A stretch of DNA of 64,000 bases from Gibbula magus (GCA_936450465.1 OW388300.1:23127232-23191231), one strand, 5' to 3'. Positions 12,284 through 23,234 are shown, numbered from the stretch's first letter. The notes: a model not told the origin generated them from the sequence alone. A program made the numbers and translations.

Positions 12284-13116
12284 TGAAAGATAGTGTTGTT
12301 ATTTATTTTACCTATTTATCTACACATAAACTATTAAGCTCAAATCACACAAACTATTTGGCCAAAGAAATTAGGTATGAAAAACAGAATGTGTAAATTT
12401 TCAGAATGATTGTCTGATCTCTTTTAGGACTTTTAGGACTATTTATAAAGATGACATAAACTATTGATGAATGTATTTGATGTATTCTGTTATGTATATG
12501 GGTTTTTAATAATGTATTTTGGGAAGTAGGAAACTAACAATAAAATACACGGAAACCAGGTTGAAACTAACAATTAACTAAATGGAAACCAAGTAGAAAG
12601 AAGTAGTGTATTGTTAGTTTCAAATTGGTTTCCATGTAGTTTCATAGTTTCAACTAGGTTTCAGTGTAGTTTATTGTTAGTTTCAACCTGGTTTCCGTTT
12701 TCCAAAACTAAGAAACTACATGGAAACCTCAGAAGGTGAATTAAATATCGTTTAACATGTCAATATTTCTTCCTTCATAGGCTTTGGGTGTAATAAGGGC
12801 AATTAACTACTTGAACAGAGATACATAAACTCAAAAGAAAACCATTACGTTATATGTTAGACATAGCTTTTTCAAAATCAGGGAAGGGCACAATGACTGA
12901 GATCATATCATTTAATCTCTAAATAAATGATAAATAAAATCAAGATATGAATATAATATATATAAATATAAGAGCAGGCATGTGGAGAACAGAAGAACAT
13001 GAACAGATAACCTGTACACATGTAAACGTATGACGATTTGTAAAGTACATTCTAACTTCGATGTGAAGATGGTTATTTCGGATAATATAATACAAAAGCG
13101 ATGTTGTTTTCTGGCC
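12284..13116. other. Non-coding stretch with an inverted-repeat cluster at 12,525-12,727
   Basis: Copies of GTTAGTTTCAACCTGGTTTCC (and its reverse complement GGAAACCAGGTTGAAACTAAC) occur at least five times in both orientations between about 12,525 and 12,727, forming nested palindromes. I see no gene in the rest. Confidence 0.7.
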
Positions 13117-13118
13117 TA

Positions 13119-13948
13119 CCGTATTCGCCCTAATAGAAGCCCTGGGCGTTTAAAAAATTGGGAAAAGGGGGCGTTTATTAAAATGACTTTTAAAAAATCG
13201 TAAAAAGTGGCGTTTATTAAAAAAGTGTCTGTTGATGTCCAAAAGAAAAAAGAAACATCGATTTTAATTCAGAGTTTCAATCAAAATAAGTGTATCAAAT
13301 AAAGGTAAAGAAGGGTTAAATGTTGCTGTTTATTATTTTCAACCAGTACTGATACACAAAATGCAATGGCAATTGAAACTAGTTAAAACTCACGAAGATA
13401 CATTGAGTAATTGAATCCGCCATCTTGTCGCGTCATTACTCTTATCCAATGAAACTTATATAACCACCAATGAACGGCAGCATAAACACAATCAGCTGAT
13501 AAGCACATGGTGCAGAACGATTATGTAAACACTATTTCCGGGTCATGATATTGTTTATTTATATCACATTGACAACTACACGTGAACAAAATAACGTTCA
13601 TGACAAATTCGCGGTCAGTGTGCTAGTGTCATCTGTACTTGTGGGAAATCTTCCAAGAGAGTTGAGCAAGACATTTTCCTGTTTCTTAAAACATGGCGGT
13701 TGTATAAAATGTGTAGTGACTGATCGTTACAGACATTTGACAGTCGCCGGGGGACTGGAAATACCATGTACCTTACACTTTACTGGACATAAGGGGTCGA
13801 TAGCAAGATTGAACAATCTTCTTCAATGAAACATCAGTAAGATAAGTCGATACAAACGAGGGGCGTTTATTAGGGATCATTTTCCGCGAGTCAAACATGG
13901 CTTAGGGGGGCGTTTATTAGGAGAGGGCGTTTATTAAGATGAATACGG
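13119..13948. mobile_element. TA-flanked inverted-repeat element, 830 bp, carrying a HIRAN-like frame
   Basis: The ends are CCGTATTCGCCCTAATAGAAG at 13,119 and the inverse of TTATTAAGATGAATACGG ending at 13,948, each bordered by TA (13,117-13,118 and 13,949-13,950). Subterminal copies of GGGCGTTTATTA occur near both ends. TA borders would fit a Tc1/mariner-type or similar element, but no transposase is inside; the only reading frame is the HIRAN-like one. Confidence 0.65.
13545..13829 (+). CDS. HIRAN-like domain protein fragment inside the inverted-repeat element
   Basis: A 94-residue frame reads TREQNNVHDKFAVSVLV, then VLVGNLPRELSKTFSCFLK, HGGCIKCVVTDRYRH, GLEIPCTLHF and a final leucine-rich turn. 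The pattern N..D..AV.V, VG.LPRELS, FL..GG.I.C.V and GLE.PC is that of HIRAN domains, which bind DNA 3' ends in proteins such as HLTF and occur in several repeat-encoded animal proteins. The frame is intact but short, lacks partner domains, and the start ATG is simply the first one. It could be a captured gene piece or an exon of a larger element-encoded protein. The HIRAN call is from memory of the family pattern. Confidence 0.55.
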   Translation: MILFIYITLTTTREQNNVHDKFAVSVLVSSVLVGNLPRELSKTFSCFLKHGGCIKCVVTDRYRHLTVAGGLEIPCTLHFTGHKGSIARLNNLLQ

Positions 13949-13976
13949 TAATTTAGAGAGTCTTGATAATACCGGT

Positions 13977-14025
<49 letters not shown>
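13977..14025. repeat. (CTA)n microsatellite
   Basis: About sixteen uninterrupted CTA triplets, just outside the 830-bp inverted-repeat element. Confidence 0.95.
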
Positions 14026-14027
<2 letters not shown>

Positions 14028-14029
14028 TA

Positions 14030-15336
14030 GCAGTAACACTGACACGTATAGCAGGTATCTCCCTTGAGGCGCCGTCTTAGTCTTCTCTTGGTCATGTATT
14101 GAAATTTGACCTACCATAACTGGCCTATTACACGTAACATCAACTACGATGTTAAGAAAATGCAATTACATTCGACGGAAAAAGTACATATTAAGGGTAA
14201 TTCAGTACCAAACTACCAATCACAGCGGGGCTATATTTCAGGCGATTTACGCTTATATTAATGTCTTTGCGGCTCTCCTGTTAAGCTCTGTAGGTCCGAA
14301 CACAATGTCATCAGATTTCTCGAGAGTTTATGCTACAATAATCAAAGTGCAGATATACCCTTGATAGTAAATCCAAAGAATTTCAAAATACTTTCATCAT
14401 GTTTGTGTACTTGTACACTAAATTGAATGCAAATTGCATATATCAACCACACATTTTTTTTCAAATTGCACTCATTCATATTTTTAAAGTGAAGGTAGTT
14501 TGTGTTATAAATGTTAAACGGGTTACATTCATGAAAACAAAATAAATTTTCTATTCTTCATTGTAAGTGGTTCCAGTCATTGACATTTCTTAAATTCCTA
14601 AATTATGATCTCTACAAAATGTTCCTCAAATTGAAAACGAATTCCCATTAAAATAAAACCTTTGCCTTACGAACGTTAAGTAGACTCGGAAGTATTAACA
14701 CATATTAAATTGAAACCCAATTGGAGAGAGATCATTTGTTTCTGGATCTCATCTTCTGGTCGCCATACAATTTCGTTCCTAAGTACAAAATCTTTGTAAT
14801 TTTTCACTGAGCGTACATGAAGGTTATACACAAATATTAAAATCATTATTTAAAAATGTTAATGTCTTTTATGGAATTATTATAAGAAAATAAATGATTA
14901 GAATGTGTATGTGTAATGATATAACAGTGCTATTTTATTATGTGCTTGAAATATATACATTGTTATATATATATAAATATATTTTTTGTTGCATGAATGC
15001 ATTGTGTTTTGTTTTCCATTACGAATATGCAATAATGCATATATAATATAAATATGCAGAAAGAAAATCTGTTAACGAGAAAAAACTAAACACTGAATCA
15101 TTGGTAATGCTTTTCTCCGGTGACAGAGGTGTAGCTTTATATTTGTAGTTTTGTGTAAACCTTCAATTATACAAAATATTACATTAAAATCCTTAAAAAA
15201 AACCTACAATAAATTTGGCATACTAAATCTTTAAATGTATTTTTTTACAAGTCTCTATGAAACTAGTATCTAAGAAACTTTTTCCTCTACGAATAATCGG
15301 TCTCCACGAACCTGTTTCCTCTATGAAACTCACGGT
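14030..15336. other. AT-rich stretch without recognised genes
   Basis: Only short chance frames. ATATATATAAATATAT near 14,965 is simple sequence. Nothing I can assign. Confidence 0.5.
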
Positions 15337-15602
15337 GACAGTATATTCGCAAGCTATCACTAACGAAAGAGACACTACGCGAGCAGGCAATACCTATATT
15401 TGAAAGATCAGTGCTTTATACAAGCTATCTCCTATGTAGGAGACACTATCACCTTACGTAGGGTAACAATATATCCTACGTAGAAGATATTAACTCCTAC
15501 TTTATCCTCGACTGTACATGGGAAATAATATGTCCTACATAGGAGATAGGTCAACTATCTCCTACGTAAAGATAGTAAGTCTTAAGTAGAAGATACTAAG
15601 TC
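15337..15602. repeat. Third, decayed minisatellite block with its shared flank
   Basis: The flank ACAGTATATTCGCAAGCTATC...AGCAGG matches 11,816-11,870, and from about 15,424 come degenerate units of the 21-bp repeat (CTCCTATGTAGGAGA, TCCTACGTAGAAGAT, TCCTACATAGGAGAT). It is the same module as 11,816-12,283, shortened and older. Confidence 0.8.
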
Positions 15603-16075
15603 CGACGCCCGCAGCAATCCAGGTGTGTACAGATGCCGGCTGTGTTCCCCAGATCAAGGCGAAAATACCACCATATGTAAAAAAAAGTAGTATGTCCTGT
15701 GCTAAAGAAGAAGACAGAGGTCAGGAAAATTCTACACAGGATGTAATATTGAACGTATATATCAGAACGTCTGTCTATACTTGTAACCGAGTCGGCTGCT
15801 AGATCGGATGCGTACAGTGCGCATGTACCGGATGCGGATTTGACAGCCATCAACAATGACAGTGCAATGACAAAGACAGTGCGTGACGAGAATCAATGCA
15901 GTATTGCATCGTAGAAAGTTGCACTAGATCACGTGGTTTCCAGAGAGGAAACAGATACACTTTCTCCAACCGTGGGCTTGGATTCTCTGGACCTGGAGGA
16001 TGGAGAAACACCAATTACCAACATGATCGTCAGTTTCATGACAATAAATCCCTTACAGAGTAGATGAAACACTCT
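15603..16075 (+). pseudogene. Possible decayed coding segment, function unknown
   Basis: From about 15,605 the plus strand reads PAAIQVCTDAGCVPQIKAKI and SSMSCAKEEDRGQENSTQDV. After a frame change near 15,775 it reads VTESAARSDAYSAHVPDADL, INNDSAMTKTVRDENQCSIA, a TAG, then REETDTLSPTVGLDSLDLED and MIVSFMTINPLQSR to a TGA. The acidic Ser/Thr-rich composition is unlike nearby AT-rich DNA, so this looks like coding sequence with one stop and one frameshift. I do not recognise the family, and it could be part of a transposon gene. Confidence 0.35.
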
Positions 16076-16194
16076 AACACTGTCTCTGATGAGGTGATCG
16101 CGTCCTAATGTGGAAGGGACAAACTCATTTCTCATACTAGTAGATGAAAAACTTACACCGTTTAAACCACTTGCTCCAAAGACAATAGTATTTC

Positions 16195-16545
16195 GATAGA
16201 GTCATTGTTAAATTTGAATAGCTCATTGTAATATTGAAAAGTGTGTTGTGATATTGAATAGAGCCATTGTAATACTGAAAAAAGCTTTGAAATATTGAAT
16301 AGTGCATTGTAATATTGAATAGTGCATTGTAATATTGAATAGTACATTAATATATTGAATAGTGCACTCATATATTGAAAAGTGCATTCATACACTGAAT
16401 AGCCCATTATGATTTTGAATGGTTCATTGAGATATTGAATAGCGGCATTGTGATTTGAATACTTCATTGTGATATTGAATAGGTTATTGTTATATTGAAT
16501 GGTGCATTGATATACTGAAAAGCGCATTGTGACTCTGCATTGAAA
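16195..16545. repeat. Minisatellite, about 20-bp unit (TATTGAATAGTGCATTGTAA)
   Basis: About seventeen imperfect units. The variants change mainly in the middle (AGTGCATTGTAA, AGCCATTGTAA, GGTTCATTGAGA). Spread-out GAATAG and GAATGG words continue to about 16,805. A 186-residue frame on the minus strand arises from the array and is not a gene. Confidence 0.85.
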
Positions 16546-16559
16546 TGAACTTTTTAATA

Positions 16560-17106
16560 AAAAGATAAAGACGGGATTTGAATGGAGGCAGGGTTTGAAT
16601 GGAAGACCACACTCAATAAACATGTCCTGTCCATTGATAGCAGTGTTGAATGGAGATGGGAGGAAGGGAGAGGAGAGGGGGGCCCCCATCCCCATTGAAA
16701 TAGAATTGAATAGAGTTCGCACACAATGGGTCCCCCGGCCGTCTTTGGGAGCGTGTCATCCCCCCAACTGTGGAATGGGGGAGGGGATCTGGACAGCTGA
16801 ATAGAAAGATTTGCTCCCTAATGAATCCATGTTGCATTATTGCATTTAACACGATAACATATCATCATGTTAAATAATTAGCATACGACTGAAAAAGACA
16901 GATAATTTAGAAATAATCTGTACATGCACATTCTAATATTTTGAACGGAGGGTGGCCATTGAATTTACATTGAATAGATTTCATATAAAGAACCATGGGG
17001 CTCCACTGTGATCGAGTTGGCTGTTGTCCCCCCACCAGCAGTGAAAGGATATTGTTCTTGTGTCAACTCCAATGAATGGCTCTGTATTCACGTGTGCATC
17101 AGTAGT
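16560..17106. other. Locally GC-richer non-coding stretch
   Basis: Purine-rich and C-rich blocks (GGGAGGAAGGGAGAGGAGAG near 16,658, GGGTCCCCCGGCCG near 16,729). Short frames on both strands overlap each other and show no family features. Confidence 0.4.
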
Positions 17107-17219
17107 AAACTTCCATATATGGACATATTACTATAAGAGTCAGAGTTCTCATCGGAAGTAAACTTCCATATATGAATATAGTACATACTATCAGAGTTTG
17201 TGTGGTTCTGATAGTATGG
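17107..17219. repeat. Direct repeat of AGTAAACTTCCATATATG and a 12-bp hairpin
   Basis: AGTAAACTTCCATATATG starts near 17,105 and again near 17,157. CATACTATCAGA at about 17,187 is reverse-complemented as TCTGATAGTATG ending at 17,219 around an 11-base loop. Confidence 0.75.
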
Positions 17220-17227
17220 GAATATTA

Positions 17228-17490
17228 AAGGGGCAGTAGCACGTTTTTTGCAAATTTTATTTTTTCAAATTTCCCATTTATAATGATAGTTTATATCATT
17301 TATATTCACTTTAGAGGGTAAAACATATTATTACACAAACCAATTTACCGTAGTGGTAAAAAGAGTGCTGCATATAAAGCAAAAATTGTATGGCGGCTAT
17401 TTTATTGTGAACACATTTTATTATTTCGAATGACAAAAAAGGTTCGTAGCGGATATGATATCACGTATGACACTAGTGGGAGTTAGGTCC
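17228..17490 (+). mobile_element. Fragment of the long-inverted-repeat family
   Basis: It opens TTAAAGGGGCAGTAGCACG, then TTTTTTCAAATTTCCCATTT and TAGAGGGTAAAACAT, matching the outer arm of the 9,699-11,775 element and the copies at 26.7-27.5 kb. Only the outer part is recognisable. Confidence 0.6.
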
Positions 17491-18324
17491 AACAGTTTTT
17501 CAAACGGTAGAGGAAATGTTCGGCCCAAATACGGTAGACAAATTTGCCAAACAGTTCACAACGATGTGCTTCTCTAACAAGACTGGGCAGGACACAACAA
17601 CTCCTCCCTTCCCTCTCATTCCACAAATTTTAAATGTCATAAAGGAGCAGAAAGCATGGGCCACCATGATCACACCAGACTGGTCAGGGGCAACATTGTT
17701 CACAGAGATAAGTCGGATGGCAATAGATCCCCCACTAAGAATACCAAAGACCCGTTTTTCAGTAGTGGGATCAAGAGAAGCAGAACCGTTATGCAACAGA
17801 AATTGGAAACTTCTTTGTTGGAGGAAATTTGGAGGAACAATTTAAATGATTTGTCAAAAGTTGCATGTATTAGACTGTATGGGAGTCTTGTTGTATCTAC
17901 AAGACACATGCATATTAGCGTTTTGAGAGACTGTCAGAACTTGTGTAAAGAGAGACAAGTTAGATTTCCACCAAATGTAAGTGTTATGGCAGATGTTTTA
18001 TGTTTCAAAGCTGACAGCTCTTCTAGACCTCAAACGGTGTTGAAGACAGTACTTGCAGCATTATCTGCAGTCTACGAGGTTGTTGATTGTGTCTCCCCGA
18101 TAACCCCAACCATTATATATGACTAGTCGATGGATTAGTGAAAACTGGAACTTTAAAACCAATGAAGAAGTCTTAAGGTATGCCAGTAGAGGCATTTAGT
18201 TCTTTATGGAATGGGCAGATAATGAAATGCTGACTCTGAAAGATTTGAGAACGAAATGTATCACTCTCCTTGCCCTTGTATGCATGGAGAAACCTTCGGA
18301 TATAGCAACAAATGCAGTGTCCAA

Positions 18325-20353
18325 CTAGATTAGCGTTTGCGGGACACCGCAAAAGCAGAGCAGCTCCGAAACTTAGGGTCTCGCCTTTCCCTGTTCCGCC
18401 TTCTCGTCAGCATCAATAAAATGGCAATTCTTTTTAACAAAAGTTTGTTCATTATTTGAGTTATTACTAATCATCACTGGGGTCACTTTTCACAAGTTTG
18501 TTCTTAAAACCCATTTCTTCTTTCAAAATTTGATCAAAGGATTAACTTGCCTTAACCAATATCTCATGACCTTGACCTTGGACCTTCAAGGTCACACCAT
18601 CAATGATCACTTTTCATCGCGTATAATAATCATGCAATGACTCAAAGTGTTCATAGTTAAAATATGGCATATTCACAAAAGCATGCTTAAGTTTTGACCT
18701 CACTGCGACCTTGACCTTTGACAGATTTTAGCGAAAACGTTTTCAAATCTTGGTCTTTCTCCAGAGTTCATATATACCAAATAAGAGCCTAATAGCACAA
18801 ACAAAGTTTGAAGTTATCATGTTTACAAGGATTGTTGTAGTGATTTCAGAACTCATGACCTTGACCTTTGATCTTGAATGTGAACATGTCAAAATCATTC
18901 ACCAGGTGTATAAGAAAGAAATTACGCTATCTATATGAGGTGTTGATACCTCCTTGGAAAGAAGTTATTTAGAGATTTCAGAACTGGTCAGCATGACCAT
19001 ATCTCGTGACCTTGACCTTTAAAATTCAAGGTCACACAATCAGTGATCACTTTTCATTGTGTATCACAATCATGTAATGATTTACAGTGTTAATAGTTGA
19101 AATAAGACATTTTCGCAAAGGCATGCTTAGGTTGTGACCTCGCTATGACCTTGACCTTTGACGGATGTTAGCGAAAACCTTTTCAATCTTGGCCTTTCTC
19201 CAAAGTTGATATGTACCAAATAAGAGCCTGATAGCACACATATTTTTCAAGTTATCATGTTTACAAGGATTGTTTTAGCAATTTCAGAACTTGTGACCTT
19301 GACCTTTGACCTTGAATATGAACATGTCAAAATAATTCCCCAGGAGCATAAGTAAGAAGTTATGTATATGAGGTGTTGATACCTCCTTGGAAAGAAGTTA
19401 TTTAGTGATTTCAGAACTGGTCAGCATGACCATATCTCGTGATCTTGACCTTTAAAATTCAAGGTCACACAATCAGTGATCACTTTTCATTGTGTATCAC
19501 AATCATGTAATGATTTACAGTGTTAATAGTTGAAATAAGACATTTTCGCAAAGGCATGCTTAGGTTGTGACCTCGCTATGACCTTGACCTTTGACGGATG
19601 TTAGCGAAAACCTTTTCAATCTTGGCCTTTCTCCATAGTTGATATGTACCAAATAAGAGCCTGATAGCACACATATTTTTCAAGTTATCATGTTTACAAG
19701 GATTGTTTTAGCAATTTCAGAACTTGTGACCTTGACCTTTGACCTTGAATATGAACATGTCAAAATAATTCCCCAGGAGCATAAGTAAGAAGTTATGTAT
19801 ATGAGGTGTTGATACCTCCTTGGAAAGAAGTTATTTAGTGATTTCAGAACTGGTCAGCATGACCATATCTCGTGACCTTGACCTTTAAAATTCAAGGTCA
19901 CACAATCAGTGATCACTTTTCATTGTGTATCACAATCATGTAATGACTTAAAGTGTTTATAGTTGAAATAAGACATTTTCGCAAAAGCATGCTTAGGTTG
20001 TGACCTCGCTTTGACCTTGACCTTTGACGGATGTTAGCGAAAACCTTTTCAATCTTGGCCTTTCTCCATAGTTGATATACACCAAAGAAGAGCCTAATAG
20101 CACAAATATTTTTCAAGTTATCATGTTTACAAGGATTTTTTTAGCGATTTCAGAACTCGTGACCTTGACCTTTGACCTTGAATGTGAACATGTCCAAAAA
20201 ATTCCCCAGGGGTATAAGTAAGAAGTTATGTATATGAGTTCTCAGAACCTAATAGGAAAAAAGTTATAGCGAATACAAAACGCGCCGGCGGCGGCTGCGG
20301 CGATGGAAACTGCACAAAACTGATAGCAGCTCCGACTTAGTCGGAGCTGCTAA
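18325..20353 (+). mobile_element. Helitron/Helentron-like non-autonomous element with 433-bp tandem repeats
   Basis: Removing about 18,325-20,353 joins the two halves of the recombinase frame at an A|T position (TCCAA|TGATAAA). The 3' end is a perfect 13-bp stem with 3-base loop (TAGCAGCTCCGAC, TTA, GTCGGAGCTGCTA at 20,324-20,352) ending in CTAA. GCAGCTCCGA recurs near the 5' end at about 18,359. Insertion between A and T, no duplication, CTRR end, 3' hairpin, subterminal repeat and tandem-repeat core are the features described for Helitron-type INE and bivalve 'pearl' elements. The 5' end does not show a clear TC start, so the assignment is probable rather than proven. Confidence 0.6.
18470..20275 (+). 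repeat. Tandem array, unit 433 bp, about four copies, rich in TGACCT half-sites
   Basis: The anchor AAAATTCAAGGTCACAC starts at 19,021, 19,454 and 19,887, an exact 433-bp period. A more diverged first unit has TTCAAGGTCACACC at 18,585. Units two and three are almost identical. Each unit holds several copies of TGACCTTGACCTTTGACC and TTCAAGGTCA, which match the AGGTCA half-site and the extended TCAAGGTCA site used by monomeric nuclear receptors. There is no coding frame. Confidence 0.9.
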
Positions 20354-20493
20354 TGATAAAATAACAGGAGAAGCAAGGGAGATTCTCTTTTCATGTGATC
20401 AATTGATATTTGAAGACAATCAGTCTGTGAAAATATATTTCTTCAGTATTAAGAATAATACCACTCGATTAGGGTTTACAGTTACAGTTCAAC

Positions 20494-20937
20494 CAGTCTG
20501 ATTAAAATCGACGGTTTTCCGTGGAATAAAAAATGCAAAATAGTGCATCTACCGGGATACGAAATCGTTCGTGGGTTTCCACGCCAAACCGTCTGAAAGC
20601 ACCCCGTACACTAGCGTGTTCGGGCGCAATTCAGCTAGCCAATCAAAAGATGCCCAACAAATGCTTTCGGTGCGAGAAACTAGGGGCAGATAACTCCAAA
20701 CAGCTATCCTTTTGTCTGTTCCGAATGCTTTCAAAACCGCAACCGTTTAAATACTATGATGTGATTGGTCAGCTATTTGACTGGGTTTTGGCTGCGCTAA
20801 ACTGGTTCTGAACACACGCCTATACGGGGTGTTCTCAGACCTTGTGGCGAGGAATCTACAGAACCTGTTCGTATCCCGGCAGATGCAAAATTTTGCAAAT
20901 TTTATTCCTCGGAACAAGGTCAATTTTAATCAGACTG
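20494..20937. mobile_element. MITE, 444 bp, with 9-bp target duplication (MULE-like)
   Basis: The ends are CAGTCTGATTAAAATCGAC at 20,494 and its inverse ending CAGACTG at 20,937. The inverted similarity runs for about 70 bp (TTCGTATCCCGGCAGATGC near 20,868 mirrors GCATCTACCGGGATACGAA near 20,546). The flanks carry a perfect direct repeat CAGTTCAAC at 20,485-20,493 and 20,938-20,946. A 9-bp duplication with longish inverted repeats suits Mutator-like elements, though other superfamilies with 8-10 bp duplications are possible. It sits inside the recombinase gene. The short frames in it are not genes. Confidence 0.8.
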
Positions 20938-21289
20938 CAGTTCAACCAGCTTCAGTTGAGAAGGTTTGTCCAGTCAGAACTCTGAAGTCTTATATCAAAA
21001 GGACTGCAGTTAAGAGGAGCCAGGCAGAGGGAGATCCAGTGGTCCTGACGCTAACGAGACCCGATACTTCACTCAACGGTAGTGGAATAATGAAAATACG
21101 CGAAGAGGCTATTTCAACGGCCGGATTACTAAACTTTTTCAGTCCCAAAGACTTTGGGCCTGTTGGTTTTTGTCAGAGGTCAACTGTTCTATTGGTCGGT
21201 GGAAAACAGGGTCCATATACTTACATCACTACGTCCATTGTAAGACGCCATTACTCTAAAAGCATTCTAAAGATTGATGAATAATTGCA

Positions 21290-22160
21290 TTTTGAGATGC
21301 TCTATTCTTGTTGTCAGAGATGGCTGTGTGTACAAGAAACTGTGGAAAATGAAATTACTGTCACAACCATTCATCCTCCCTGATCATGTTATATCAAGTT
21401 GTTTGTGTTACAAATTCATTAATTTGATTGTTGGTTAAGTGTTAAGATTTTGGTGTTGATAACCTTTTTATTCAAATTAAGTATTGATGGGTTCAAGTAG
21501 TATATGTCTGTGCTTTATAAAGTAGGTTTTACAAACAGTAGTTATATGCACAGCTCAGTGATACGAAACTATGGTTCAGATTTCGTATCCAGTTGGATGA
21601 TGTTTATCCAATGAGCCGTAGGCGATTTGGATAAACACTAACAAGGGTCTGGTAATTTACGATGTAACCCGAACAAACTGAATGCTATAACGTATTTATT
21701 TAACCGCATGTCTCAAAATATAAAAAAACCAAAGAAACATTTTGACAGAAAACAACTGATTTATCGACAAACGATGACCTTTAACTTGTGTCACGTGACA
21801 TGAAATGATTGACATGGATGCATGTTTTATTCATGTTGGGGGATAAACAACATTTATCACCCTCGGTAAGATTTATCAACCCGTATGACAGTGTTTATTG
21901 ATATTGGTTTATGGTCACGTGGAACAATCAGGAATCGACATTCTTACATGAGATAGAATAATGAACTATATGAATATTTCAAGAAAGTGAATGCACATGA
22001 GTATGATGGCACAGTGTTAGACACCAACGACATACGTGTTCCTTTAGATTGTTCACTTTTAATATATAACACGAAATGAAATAATTGAAACGACATCGCA
22101 GTTTAAAAAAAGCTTCATGTGACGACTTTGTGGAAAATGATTATATTATTGACTAGGTAG
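21290..22160. other. AT-rich stretch without genes
   Basis: A small hairpin TGTTTATCCAA...TTGGATAAACA lies at about 21,600-21,637. Otherwise nothing recognised. Confidence 0.5.
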
Positions 22161-22164
22161 ATTT

Positions 22165-22930
22165 ATATCTCCCTTTCTTAGAAAAACTATTTAACACAGT
22201 ACTTGATACAGTTGAATTCCCTGACTCTTGGTTAATTGTGGTAATTAAACCCGTTTAAAAAGATAAAGTCGATGCTATTAGTAGTATAACTCAAGGCTAT
22301 CCAACATTTTATTATCTCCCTGTCAATCTGATTTTCGTAAAGGTTACTCTACAATTGACAATATGTATTCTTTCTTTAGTTACTAATGTTTAGTAAACAA
22401 AAACTATATTGTCTCTTTGTTTAATGTTCGATGATGTTTTGAGCGCTGGCCTTTGGTCCAAAATGTTATCTTATGGTGTTCAAGATAAATTCTTTACATT
22501 AGTACAAAATACTGATTCCAATGTTAAATCGTGTATTCAGTTTAGTCACGAAAAGTCTGCTTCCCCCAAAAATTTTAGGGAGTTCGTCAGGGAGAAAATC
22601 TCTCACCATTATTCAATTATTGTTTTCTATTTTTATTGATGACTTAAAATCATGACTATTTAATTGTTATGGTGTGGATGTATCCATCATCAATGCTGAT
22701 ATGCATGTATTGCATCTAACGCTGGTTGTACTATTATATGTTGATGATGATACTGTTTTATTAGCTACGTCAGCGTCGGCTTTACAAATGTCGCTAAGTT
22801 CAGGTATATTGTGAGAATGGAATCTGACTGTTAAAAATTATAAGACTAAAATTGCTATCTTTGGAAGTGGTAAGTGTAGAGTAGATAAATTGTCATTTTA
22901 TTATGGTGAGGATTAAATTGAAATAATGGA
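22165..22930 (+). pseudogene. Reverse-transcriptase remnant of a non-LTR element
   Basis: Across frames the plus strand shows a palm-domain core: WLIVVIKPV near 22,232, SLFNVRCF...SAGLWSKMLSYGVQDKFF near 22,410-22,495, NFREFVRE in place of the usual G.RQG segment, and LLYVDDDTVLLATS near 22,733 (motif C). EWNLTVKNYKTKIAIFGSGK follows near 22,816. Many stops and frameshifts are present. The clade could be L2/CR1-like. Confidence 0.65.
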
Positions 22931-23234
22931 ATGATATACGTGTAACTACTTTGGATTTAAGTTACATAAAACAGAAAACATACTTTCTGCTTAAAGAAAC
23001 TAGCTACACACGGTTTTGTGGTCGTTGCGGCAAGAGGAAGTCGTCGCTCTACGACCCTAACGCCTGCTGTCGCCGTACGAGTGGACGTCTCTGTCGGAGG
23101 GACAGCACAAGGGTACCGTGCGGCTATTAAGAAGTCAGATCGGGAGGCTTGCTCTTCACTCAAGGGTGGGCGGACCGCTGCTTCTCCCACTTATTCCGCT
23201 ATAATGCAACAGCAATAAGCAACACAAGGGAAAT

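Larger units (their letters stand above)
17491..21284 (+). pseudogene. Tyrosine-recombinase retroelement gene fragment, split by two insertions
   Basis: At 17,515-17,790 the frame reads MFGPNTVDKFAKQFTTMCFS and PPFPLIPQILNVIKEQKAWA, the end of a DIRS-type RT/RNase H region, followed by LCNRNWKLLCW. A frame change leads to a recombinase-like N-terminal domain (CQNLCKERQVRFPPNVSVMA, LKTVLAALSAVYEVVD), and at about 18,250 LRTKCITLLALVCMEKPSDI. The sense then stops at the element starting at 18,325 and resumes at 20,354 with DKITGEAREILFSCDQ and NNTTRLGFTVTVQP. It is cut again by the MITE and resumes at about 20,947 with VEKVCPVRTLKSYIKRT, the segment usually found before the catalytic H-x-x-R and Tyr. 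Those C-terminal catalytic residues are not visible before the stop at 21,282. The gene is dead. Confidence 0.7.

Noticed and set aside
16162..16722. 186-residue frame on the minus strand
   Set aside because: It follows the 20-bp minisatellite and has no domain features.
20533..21000. Open frames on both strands within the MITE
   Set aside because: They overlap the inverted ends of a non-autonomous element and have no similarity I recognise.
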